Shown here piece by piece: positions 1 through 9,974 of a stretch of 64,000 nt of DNA (positions within the stretch are counted from its first letter, which is position 1; every line of letters begins with the position of its first letter). Both the position numbers and the translations under genes were made by a program. The DNA is from Adiantum capillus-veneris (taxonomy: Eukaryota; Streptophyta; Polypodiopsida; Polypodiales; Pteridaceae), in assembly GCA_014529385.2 (NCBI GenBank), contig CM043958.1:85483525-85547524 (forward strand), read 5' to 3'. The notes below the pieces were generated by a model. The model saw only the letters and a program-made list of their open reading frames with translations, was not told where the DNA came from and did not search any database.

Positions 1-12
1 TAAAGTTTTTTT

Positions 13-14
<2 letters not shown>

Positions 15-55
<41 letters not shown>

Positions 56-127
56 ATATATTATATTCTCCTCCTCCTTCTCTCTGTTTAATTGAATAGT
101 TCTCTAGGTTGCTTGCAGTTGTTTAAT

Positions 128-184
<57 letters not shown>
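15..184. repeat. GA and CT microsatellites
   Basis: A pure (GA)n run lies at about 15-52 and a long (CT)n run at about 133-184, separated by AT-rich sequence with short CT patches. No gene is visible here. The left terminus of the PIF/Harbinger element that ends at 278 was looked for in this stretch and not found, so it lies outside the window or is lost. Confidence 0.95.
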
Positions 185-187
<3 letters not shown>

Positions 188-277
188 TTCTCTTCAATCG
201 TTATCAAGCACTCCTAGATCCATTGAATAAGAGCTAGAAAATCCTACGTAACGTGTGAGAACTTGCCAAGCTTGGTA

Positions 278-1584
278 TTAGAGGAATATTTGCAGCCTCT
301 TGCATTTTTTTTTTTGAGAATCCATAGAGATATCATTCTTTTGAAATGCATGAGAGTGTATACATGTAGAAGAATAATTTTCTACCTTTGTAGTTATAAG
401 AATAGAAGACATGTATTTTCTAGCCGCAGTAACACACGGGTCACATACTAGTTTGTTACAAAAGCTCTTACTTGAAGATGATGATGAATCTACTTCCTCT
501 AAAGCCTCATTTCCAAAAATTTCTTGGACATTCATCCGTGCTTGTTCTTTGTACATTGCCTTTGCAATACTGTCTCGCCTCTCGGAGCCTACTCCAAGGT
601 CATTGGAACCTCCTTCATTGCTGCCTTGTGCACGCTCCATAGCCTCCTCTATTTCGACATCCCGTGTTGCCATAAGCTCCATCATGGATGTAGCACCTGC
701 TCTTAGATCCTCTACCGCACGCCCACTGTGACCCGCCAATTCTGCTTTTGCCTCCCTCACCCACTCCATATCAAAAGATTCTCCATGGAAAATACAAAGG
801 TTGTGAAGCACAAGACAAGCTGCTACAAGATCTAGCGCATAGCGTAGATTCATGTCACATCTTTTTAACAAAATTCTAAACCTTGCCTTCAACATTCCAA
901 AATCTCTCTCAACTGGCATCCTTATACTTCATTGAATGAAATTCCAGTAGTACTTGAGACGTGAGACCTTCCTTGCACCCTTTGTAAGGCACTAGCATAT
1001 ATGGCCGTGCTGGATAATCGCAATCACCAACTAGACAATAGTTGCCTAGTTCCCCTTTTGCACATCTTTGTCCTAGCTCACTTCTAGTGAAATTCAAGGA
1101 GTCATGTACTGATCCGGCCCATCCAACATCAAAATTCATATTGAATAATTAGCAGATACGGTTAGTTGTAGCAAAATAGAGTGGAAACCTTTTTGATTGA
1201 AGTAGTCGACATGGTTGTCCCTTGGTGCAATGATGGGAATGTGGGAACCATCTATCTCACCAACAACAAAGGGGATTCCTCTTGCAGCCTCAAACTCACG
1301 CGCCAATGTCGCAAGTCAAGAGCTTGAAGGCCATCTGATGTACATATCCCTAAGACCAGATTTCACGACTGCCTTGCATTAATCAAGTACAATTCCACAA
1401 TATGTGCTCTTGGCACATCCATAAGTGTCACCAAGGCCCAAGAGTCCATCTCGAGTAGCAAGTTTGGTAGAGCGATGGCTACTCTATCTTCTATTGGCAC
1501 AGTCTTGCAAAAGTTTGTGGATTTCTTCTACATGAAGGGTACAAGCTTCCCACAAAGGTAATTGAAGGTTTCTTTGTTGACCCT
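278..1584 (-). pseudogene. PIF/Harbinger transposase, C-terminal three quarters (broken)
   Basis: This is the downstream part of a PIF/Harbinger (DDE_Tnp_4 type) transposase, the nuclease that excises and integrates Harbinger DNA transposons. On the minus strand, from 1584 downwards, one reads VNKETFNYLCGKLVPF, then GEIDGSHIPI and YFNQKGFHSI (first catalytic Asp), then VGWAGSVHDS (second Asp) and GDCDYPARPYMLVPYKG at 909-1139, then VERDFGMLKARFRIL with the catalytic Glu and ACLVLHNLC at 278-919. All three DDE residues are visible. The frame is broken by in-frame stops (about 1529 and 1372) and by frameshifts near 1300, 1150 and 915, so the gene is dead. Its N-terminal part lies at 11508-11791; the two were separated by the gypsy insertion 1585-11507. 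The family call is firm; the exact 3' end is uncertain. Confidence 0.88.
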
Positions 1585-3077
1585 TGATGCATGGTTTTTA
1601 GGACCCCTTCTGAAGATGCAATAAAGGCACAGTCAGTTGTTGGAGAGATGAGGATACTCTAGTCCAAGGGATCTCGAAAGAGAAGAAAAATCTACTTCAC
1701 AAGCACCAAGAGTAAAAAGTGCCATGGACAGAAGATACGTGGGAACGAGCTCTTATGCATGCCTAACACCTATATCTTACAGAATAGCCCATTCTAGGTG
1801 TGAATTTATAGTGAAATTTACACGAGGATGTTTGTGTGGACTCACAGCACAGCATACTTCGTTTTCACTTTTTTACCTACAGTAAATATTTTTCACCTAC
1901 ATGGTAAATACAAATCACTTTTTACCTACAGTAACTTTTTTTACCCATGGTAAATATTTTTTACTGCACCATAAGTATTTGGTAGGTAACAGTTCACTGT
2001 TACTAGAAGCAGTGATTGGGCATCAACAATGCAGTTACAGGAGGAGAAAAGGGGAAAATCTTATGGTAAAGGTGAGTCAACAGGGATAAAGACTTTTGAG
2101 TTGAAAAGAGACATGCTGATTTTTTCAAAGAACACATGTCAAAAGAAGCCATGGTTGAGGATTTTTTGAGAATTTGATATTCAGGAGGACCCAGCTGCCA
2201 CCTCCCCCCGCATGTCCCCCCCTGACATGTGCAGAACCTCCAGTTTCAACAGCCACCTTACCTGCTCTTAAATGCTGGTCAAGGCCTTATCCCCATGTGT
2301 CACAATCAGAAAAATCAGCATTTACCCTCCCCTCTCACATCACTCTAGAGAATATCTTGATGGTGACATATCAGGTGACCTCAATCTGTTGACCACCCTA
2401 AGCAAAAAGTAACCCCAATCAGCGGATTTAAGTATATTTATCCCTAATCCTAAACCCTCTCAGAAACCTATATAAGGAGGCCTTCTCTCACTCAAAACCA
2501 ACACTTCACCTACTTCACCAAGCAACGAAGCTATGACGACATTGCTCACAACGAGGAGCTATGGATGGAGCTCTACTCTCTCTCCCTCTCTCTCTCTCCC
2601 TCTAGTATGCTACATTACTAGCCCTAAAACCTAAATAAGGAGTCTTCTCTCATGCCCCATGGCCACCATCTTCGCCATCATTCTCTAAGGTATTGATGTG
2701 TTGCTAGTAGGATCATACCTACTTGCTGGGTTGATTGTTTTTGACAAGGGGTTATGCCATCCTTGGCTTACTTCTCTATATCCTTGTTATGTATGATCAG
2801 ATGCCGTTGTATTGTTAAGCTGATGTCTTGTGTATATATATGCTACATAAGGTCCCTAAGCTTCGTTTCTATGTGTTTTGCCATATGTTTTGATGCCATC
2901 ATAATGCCAGAAGTCTCACTTGCCTCCTATGTGCACTATGTGTGAGGTCCCTAAACCTCTTAATTTAGGGTGGTGCCCCCTTTGTTTTGTTCTTTGCTTG
3001 TTTGCATGAGGCATGGTTTGTGGAGTGTGCACGAGTACAGAGGCCACCCAATTGCACTGCTCTTTTTCCCGCTATCA
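1585..3077 (+). repeat. 5' LTR of Tat-1
   Basis: This 1,493-bp copy matches 9975-11507 and runs from TG to CA. It holds an AT-rich tract built from ACCTACAGTAAATATTTTT-like units near 1869-1960, a TATA box at 2469-2475, a CT-rich stretch near 2577-2606, and a 63-codon open frame at 2754-2945. That frame recurs in the 3' LTR but has no recognisable protein character. Confidence 0.93.
2469..2475 (+). promoter_or_regulatory. TATA box of Tat-1 LTR promoter
   Basis: TATATAA sits in the middle of the 5' LTR and is conserved at 10902-10908 in the 3' LTR. It lies where a U3/R boundary promoter would be, with a pyrimidine-rich CTTCTCTCACTC some 10-20 bases downstream. Transcription probably starts near 2500. 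This is inferred from motif and position only. Confidence 0.6.
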
Positions 3078-3080
3078 TTT

Positions 3081-3098
3081 TGGTGCCCCCACGGAGGA
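3081..3098 (+). promoter_or_regulatory. Primer-binding site of Tat-1
   Basis: TGGTGCCCCCACGGAGGA starts 3 bases after the 5' LTR and opens with TGG, complementary to the CCA end of a tRNA. The other Tat element has almost the same sequence at 50062 (TGGCGCCCCCACGGAGGA). It is not the initiator-Met site used by the copia elements here. I cannot assign the tRNA. Confidence 0.65.
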
Positions 3099-3149
3099 GG
3101 GCTACATAGACCTTCAGTCCACAAGCAATGAAGATGTGCAATCTACAAC

Positions 3150-4118
3150 ATGGACGAATGGCGTGAGGAGTTTGCAAATTGGAGAACAGAAGAGGAGGAG
3201 GCTTTAGAGGCCTTAAAAGCTTTCATCGAGGTCTTGTTACCAGGTTGCAGTGTCATTGAAATTCAAGAAGTAAGTTCTTCTACATGCCTTGTTCGTGATC
3301 GTCGCCAACGAAGGAGAGTAAGAAGAAGAGCTTGATATACCTCTCCTCTCAACCTATGAGTGCTCCAGAAACCTCCAACGCACACGAGCTTGAAATATTC
3401 TACATCAACATACACGAAGGTACTGTGACACACATTAAGGGAAGAGAAAGCATCACCAGACCTCTCTTTCCTGAGGAGCCGACTAAGAGGAGGAAGATCA
3501 CCTCTACACCTAAGTGGCCGAAGGCCGCAGCGCGTGCTCAAGCGTAAGGTAACATTTGGCTTAATCTCATTAATAAGGGATTACATGACCACTACAGGCA
3601 AGAAAAAGGCTAGTGAGCAACCAACTTCAACCTCCAACTTGCAACCACGACTCTCACCCCTAAATCCTCCTGAAGCAAAGAGGCGAAGGATTGCCTACAA
3701 GATTGCCGCCCGTCTGCGAGTGCTCCCAGTACACTTTGTGAATCCAGACACCACCAATCCCAAGCCAACCTCCTGTCCGCGTGAAGATCACTTTGGATAT
3801 TGTCCAAAGTGCTTTGGAGACCGGGTGAAAAGCCTCCATGCCCTATCTCTGCTGCTAATTTTCAAGAAGTTATCTCAATCTAAGGAAACTATCTTAGTTG
3901 ATGATGTGCTGCACATTAATGGTGTCACTTTCATTCGTCATGCTGATTATGGTAATAGCATCCAATTGTTGCTTGCTAAAAGGCTCAGCATTGTACAAAG
4001 TGTTGCCATCACGCCTTACGTCTTCACAGATGCATCAGGAAGAGTCGAAGTGATCCGAGGTGCTGACCTTCTGTGGCTGATCAGGCTCATTGGTCCCAAG
4101 GTGGTGCAACTAAGCTAG
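3150..4118 (+). CDS. Hypothetical extra ORF(s) upstream of gag in Tat-1
   Basis: Three consecutive sense-strand open stretches tile the leader: 3150-3335 (ATG start, MDEWREEFANW, acidic then Arg-rich), 3332-3547 (contains PTKRRKI), and 3534-4118 (about 194 codons, no ATG until about 3586). They alternate between two frames with small overlaps, so they could be one gene broken by frameshifts, spliced exons, or separate ORFs. The longest has a basic patch (PPEAKRRRIAYK) that resembles a nuclear localisation signal and then a hydrophobic-rich C-terminal half. Some Tat elements (Ogre) are known to carry an extra ORF before gag, so this may be its counterpart. I recognise no domain, and the second Tat element has no similar sequence in the same place. 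Confidence 0.45.
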
Positions 4119-4134
4119 GCTCTTGTGTGTAAGT

Positions 4135-4362
4135 ATGGATGCCAATAATGAGAATGATGATCCCCGCATGTTTCCTTTCCATTTTGTGCGTCATATCCGT
4201 GTGAATATTTGTATTGATAGAAAAATCTTTTATCAGCAAAGAATAGCCCTGTTGTTTGGAGCCGAGAGACTTGGGAAAATCTTGCGCTCTCCTCATCCTG
4301 TCATTCTACCCTTACTAGACTATTACCATTCCTTTGATGTGTCGATCTTCATCCTATTTTGA
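4135..4362 (+). CDS. Conserved short ORF upstream of gag (Tat-1 copy)
   Basis: A 75-codon ORF starts with ATG at 4135, 16 bases after the previous ORF stops, and ends with TGA 91 bases before the gag ATG. Its protein contains RKIFYQQRI, then LLFGAERL, a PHPVILPL segment, and ends SFDVSIFILF. A diverged version sits at 50703-50921 in Tat-2, with identical blocks (RKIF.QQRI, FG, RL, IL, P.PV, SFDV) and mostly conservative changes between them. About 33 of 72 aligned positions are identical by eye. In both elements gag is in the +1 frame relative to this ORF. Function unknown: no signal peptide, no zinc motif, mixed hydrophobic and basic. It could be a small accessory protein or an exon spliced to gag. 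Confidence 0.65.
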   Translation: MDANNENDDPRMFPFHFVRHIRVNICIDRKIFYQQRIALLFGAERLGKILRSPHPVILPLLDYYHSFDVSIFILF

Positions 4363-4453
4363 GCTAAGTTGTGCTAAAGCTCCAAATTGTAATTACCATA
4401 CTCTATTTTAAAATAAATTGGAGCTGTTTGTTTAATTGTTTACTCTCTCACTT

Positions 4454-7400
4454 ATGGCCTTCCCTAATTTCTATGGTAAGCCTGGGGAGGTTGCTCCAGA
4501 CTTTTTGGATAATTTGGAAATGGCCTTTCTGGTATCGGGAAGAGATGACGAAGCTACTAAGTTAAGGGCCTTTCCTTTGGTCTTGAGGGAAGGTGCAAAA
4601 TTATGGTATCAAACTTTGGCACCTGAAGAAAGAAGAGACTGGGAGTCCTTAAAGATGGCCTTCATCGAAGAATTTCGCCGCCATGAGCCTCCAGAGGAGA
4701 TATGGAGACAGCTCTTCGAGCTACGCCAAACATCACCCAATGACTATAGAAGCTATGAAGGAAAGTTTTCCAACCTGTGGGAGAAATGGTGTGCATCACT
4801 AGGTGAAGGAGAAAGGGCGCCATAATGCCTAAACAAGGATTGTTTCCTGGCAGGGCTTTACCCCATCCTTCGGAAAAAGGTAAAAGGTAAATTCCCAGAT
4901 ACCTTTGATAAAGCTATGACTTATGCAAGGGAGAAGGATAGGAAGTTAAAATTCCAAGCTCAACTACAAGGGGGAATGGAGCCTCCACCGCTAGCTCAAC
5001 CTACGGCAAGGGTAGTAGCAGGGACAGGAGCAACAGACCAAGAGTCCTCTCAACAAGAATTACTTCAACAAATCACCAATCAACTAGAGAGCCTGTCCAT
5101 CAATCTGGTTCAAGGTGTAAGGGCTCCCCAGCCAGGAAATGAACGAAATAGACAAGAAGGACAAAGGCAAGCACATGAGTACATTTGCTACAAATGTGGA
5201 GAGGTAGGTCACGGCATGTATTATTGCCCCCATCCACGACGCTATCAAGGAAATGGTAATCAAAGACGGCCTCCTCGCCAGCAAGTCACTCCTCCTCGAG
5301 CTAGGCCACTAAATGGACAAAATGCACACGTGGCTCCACCAATCCAAATATTGAGACCCCCTCCTCCACCACCACAAGCACCAGCAGAGATCCCTCCACT
5401 ACCATCGGGAGGGGAGGACAGGGCTGTCTCTGTCATAAGTCTTGACAATGGTAAGGATAAAGGGAAAGAAAAAATGGAGGAAGCTGTTGCCATGCCAATA
5501 AAGAGAGTTAGGAGACAAAGAACTGATGAAATGGAAGCTTCAGAGCCGGATAAAGGGAATGAGGGTTCCTCCCAAGTGATAGGAGACAAGAAAAGGAAGA
5601 GTAGGTCAAGGAGGCACATAGGAGTAGAAGACTTTCCACTTGGGGTAGGATCCATACCTTACGACCTGGTAGCAGATGTGAGTAAGCAAGGACCAAAGAT
5701 TTCATGGCAGCAACTCCTCCACCTTTCCCCAAAGATGCGTAGAACCCGGTCTAAGATGGTCAGCACCAGGAGGGCTAAGGCAAAGTCAGTTGGGTCTATT
5801 AGTGCAAGAGGCATGAAGGATATCGTGCCAGTCATTGATGCAGAGATTAAGAGTCAGCGAGTCTCCAATGTGTACGTAGATGGTGGAGCCGAGATTTGTG
5901 TTATGATAGAGAAATTAATACACAAGTTGGGTTTGGAAGTAAACGAGCAAACTTCCTTACAAGCTAAGATGGCAAATAATGTAAGGGTGGCTTGTGTGGG
6001 AAAGGTTAATGGAGTGAAGGTTTCAGCTTTTGGTGTTGCAATCTCAATTGATGCTTATGTGATCCCAACTAAGGGGGAGGGCTATCCGCTAATCCTTGGA
6101 AGACCTTGGCTTATGGCTATGAAAGCTAGGCAAGATTGGGAGACAGGTTCCCTTGAGTTGCGACCAAATCATAAGGTAGGTGGCAAGCAACAAAAAATTG
6201 TGTATGACATGAAGCAAGGTAGACAACAAGACCTAGAGATGGAGACTTCTATGGATGAATGGAGCACAAGCAGCTGCTCCTCATTTGAGGATGAGTCATC
6301 TGAGGAGGATGCTAGCTCTTTGGAAGTCATGGGTATAATACTGCGAAACCCAGAAGGAGAAGGTGGTCAAGACTCTCTAAACAAGGAAGAAGCCACAGGC
6401 TTAGAGGAGATGCTAGCTAAGGACCTACTAGAAGAAGAGAGAGAACCCTATTTGCAGGTACTAAAGAAGCATGCTGGCCTCTTTATAACTGATTACGAGC
6501 ACATTAAAGGAGTGACGGTAACCCAACACCATATCCAATTAAAGGAAGGTGCCAAACCAGTGGTGCAAAGGCTAAGGAGATTAGGGCTAGTGCAACAAGA
6601 TGCACTCTTAAAAGAAGTAAAAAGATTACTCAAGGCAGGATTTATCTACCCAGTGGAAGATTCTGAGTGGGTGTCTCCAGTTGTGGTAGCACCAAAGAAA
6701 AATGGGAATTGGAGGGTATGTGTGGATTACAAGCCTCTAAACGCAGCCACAAAAAGGGACCATTTTCCTTTGCCTTTTCAAGATGAAATACTAAATGAAG
6801 TGGCTGGTCATGAAAGGTACACAGTGTGTGATGGGTACTCAGGCTACTTCCAAATCAGAATTGCAGATGAAGACCAAAGAAAGACTACCTTCATAACACC
6901 TTGGGGGTGTTTTGCTTATAGAGTTATGCCTTTTGGTTTAACTAATGCCCCAGCTACTTTCCAGCGGTTTATGAACTTGGTGTTTCAACCTTACTTTGGT
7001 AAGTCCATACGAGTCTTCATTGATGATTTTTGCATTTACAGCTCTAGGGAAGTACATCTGTCCAAGGTTGATGAAGGTTTCACCCGTCTGGCCCAATTGG
7101 GTGGGCAATTGAATAAAGACAAGTGTCACATAGGTGAGAGCAAGGTCACTCTACTAGGCCATGTTGTGTCTCAAGATGGTATTGAGGCTGACCCTGAAAA
7201 GGTAAAGACATTGTTAGCTTTACCTACTCCTTCAAATGTGAAGCAACTAGTCTCCTTCATTCAAAAGGTTCGCTACATGGGACGATTCATACATCTCCTT
7301 TCTCAGGCAATCTATCCTTTGCAGCAGCTCACTAAACACACTACATTGACATGGAGTGAGGAGGGTGAAAGGTGCTTTCAAGAAGTTAAAACCATTTTGA

Positions 7401-9649
7401 GCTCATTTCCTGTCGTCCTACAACCCACATGGGGTGAATTATTCTATGTAAATCCTAGTGTAGGTCCAGAAGCTCTAGGAGTTGTCTTGATGCAAAAAGA
7501 CCCAAAGACATCTCTCATGAGACCAATCTACTTCTCTAGTAGAGTGATGACAGCTGCTGAAAAGGGTTTCAGCGCAACTGAGCAATTGGTGCTAGCTCTT
7601 AAGTTTGCAGTGGAGAAGTTTCGGGCTTACTTACTTCCGAGACAATTTGTGGTGATCACAACTGAGGAGGTTTTTCCATATGCCCTACAACACATGGAAT
7701 TGTCTCAAAGAATAGCAAAGTGGGTGGTGCAGCTTCAAGAGTTTGACTACACACTACAAGTAGAGGATTCCACCCGTGCTTGTTTGGCAGATGTCCTCAC
7801 ACAAAGGTATTATGAGAAGGCCAAGAAAGAGGCACCTAGTAAGGTACCGCCTATCCCGGAGCCTGAAGTTCTACTGGGAGCACACAGTCTGTATTTTGAT
7901 GGGGCTTACAAGAGGACCAAAGACAAGGCATCAGCAGGCATAGTAATATTAGGTCCAGAGAAGGAGAAGATCTTTGCAAAAGGGTTTCATCTAAAAGAGG
8001 TTCATTCTAACAATGAGGCAGAGTACCATGCCCTTGTTTTAGGGTTGCAATGTTGTCTTTCTCAGGGCATCACAAAGCTAAATGTTTTTGGTGACTCCAT
8101 GTTGATTGTTAAGCAAATGGTTGGTGTATGGGCCTGTAAAAATGACAAATTGTCTGTTAAGATGAGGGAAGCAAAGGCCTTGTTGAAGGGTTTTAAAGAA
8201 GTTCGAGTGCACTTTGTACCTAGAGATCAAAATCGAGAAGCAGATGCCTTAGCAGGTGAAGAACTACAAACTCTCATAGTAGGTGCTATCCTTGTGAAAA
8301 GTCCTTTATACCAGGGAAAGGAGGAGCTGCATGATTTACTTTACTTTCTTGAGCATTGTGAAGCACCCTCTGGTATGAGTAAAAGTGAACGTAGGTGGTT
8401 GGCAAAAAAGGCTACCAGCTATAGCTTAGTGAATGAGGACTTGTATTGTAGAGGGAAAGATGCTGTCTTAAGGAGAGTTCCTGCATCCCAAGAGATAAAG
8501 GATATTTTGTTTAGTTGTCATGAAGGTGTGTGTGGTGGACACTTTGCACAAGAGATTACTAGCAGAAAGATTTTACAAGCAGGGTTCACGTGGCCAAGCC
8601 TCCATCGAGATGTACAACATTGGTGCTGCACATGTGAGGTTTGCCAAAAAGCTGGACCAAGGCGTCTTACCCATGAAAATCAGCATCCAATCAAAACCTA
8701 TGGGCTATTTGAAAAATGGGGGATAGATGCAATAGGGCCACTACCTTGCACTCAATCAGGGAAGGAATACATCATTATGGGGGTGGAGTACATGACCAGA
8801 TGGGCAGAAGCTCGTCCCACAAAGCGCATCACAGCCAAGGACGTGAGTGATTTCATTTTTGAATGCCTTTGTTGCCGTTTTGGCACACCTTTGGAGATTC
8901 TCTCGGATAGGGGACCGGGATTTCGAGCTGATTTAGTCGGACAATTGATGAGCAAGTTAAAAATCAAGCGCAGGCACTCTACACCATACTACCCTCAGTG
9001 CAATGGTCTTGTGGAAAAGGTAAATGGTCTTATATGTAAAATCATCACTAAGCAAGTGCATTTACATTCTAAGGCATGGGACAAACACCTAGATGCAGCA
9101 CTTTGGGCCTACAGAACATCCTTTAAAACATCCTTGGGGTATACACCTTTTCACTTGGTTTACAGGCAAGAGGCACTATTGCCTATAGAAGTGGAGCTAG
9201 CGAGCCTCCGAGTTCTAAAAGCACATCAAGAGGATAGTCAAGAGAAGCAGGTGGAAGGAAGAATCATCGATTTGGAGAGGTTAGGGCTAGATCGAGAGTC
9301 AGCAGTGAAGTACTATGCAGCCCAGGCAGAGAAGAAACGAAAGAAGTTCAATCGCAACCTTGTCAAGAAAGGTATCAAGGAAGGTTCTTTAGTGCTCAGA
9401 TACGACAATCGCTTTGATCGCAGGAAGGATGGTAAGTTCTTGCTTAAGTGGGAAGGACCTTTTGTAGTGATACAGAGGTTCTCAAATGGTAGTTACCAAC
9501 TAGGTGACCTAGATGGTAAGGTACATCAGACCCCGGTAAATGGTTGGCGATTGAAGGCCTACCAATGTCGTCTTTCACAGCCATATGCTGGTGAAATCAA
9601 TGCTAAGGATGGTTCAGAGGAGAGCTCATCATATTCGAGCTCCAACTAA
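4454..9649 (+). CDS. Gag-pol polyprotein of Tat-1 (one internal stop)
   Basis: A single reading frame of 1,731 codons starts at the ATG at 4454 and is interrupted only by TAA at 4823-4825, inside gag. In order (approximate codon): gag domain 1-200 (the stop at 124 falls here); CCHC zinc knuckle CYKCGEVGHGMYYC about 245; protease with VYVDGGAEICVM about 475 (DGG in place of DSG/DTG) and LGRPW; RT with VCVDYKPLN about 752 and active-site FIDDF about 855; RNase H; second RNase H starting LYFDGAYK about 1146, with NNEAEYHAL and READALAGE; integrase with HEGVCGGHF and CCTCEVC about 1355-1395, then catalytic Asp in WGIDAIGPLP, Asp in LSDRGPGF and Glu in NGLVEKVNG. There are no frameshifts. It copies the element's RNA and inserts the cDNA. 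If the stop is not read through, only a truncated Gag is made. Confidence 0.93.
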
Positions 9650-9974
9650 GGTAACAATCATGTACATAGTCTTTTTTTTTTTTTTAAAGGAAAAAAAAGA
9701 GAAGAAAAAAAGAAAAAAAGAGAATGCTACCAGTGAAAGCGGATATTGACAATGGATGGGGTATGGCTTTCAAGGGTCTAGGAGACCAGTTGTTAGTCAT
9801 GGATGGATACAATTATTCATCAGAAAGGACTAAAAACAGGGTGCATCAGCCAAGAAAGCAGTAACATGGCAAATTCAATTGGTACCAGGTGGGTAAGTAT
9901 TCAAGAGAACCCTATTGTAGCACAACCTACAGCTAGAGGCATCAAATACCTCTAGCTTAAGGGGGAGGGCTATA
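9650..9974 (+). other. Tat-1 3' untranslated region with polypurine tract
   Basis: Non-coding stretch between pol and the 3' LTR. It contains an A/G-rich block at about 9671-9723 and ends in the purine-rich AAGGGGGAGGGC (9959-9970) just before the TG of the LTR. That is the expected polypurine tract for plus-strand priming. Confidence 0.75.

Noticed and set aside
1-280. Left terminal inverted repeat of the PIF element
   Set aside because: No GGCTGGGTTCA-like sequence is present in the first 280 bases.
2754-2945. 63-codon frame in the Tat-1 5' LTR, repeated at 11187-11375
   Set aside because: Its recurrence follows from LTR identity. Cys/Ile-rich composition without a motif; it lies in R/U5.
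5084-5732. Antisense frames of 60-131 codons within Tat-1 gag-pol
   Set aside because: They overlap a well-supported sense protein in another frame and have no recognisable motif.
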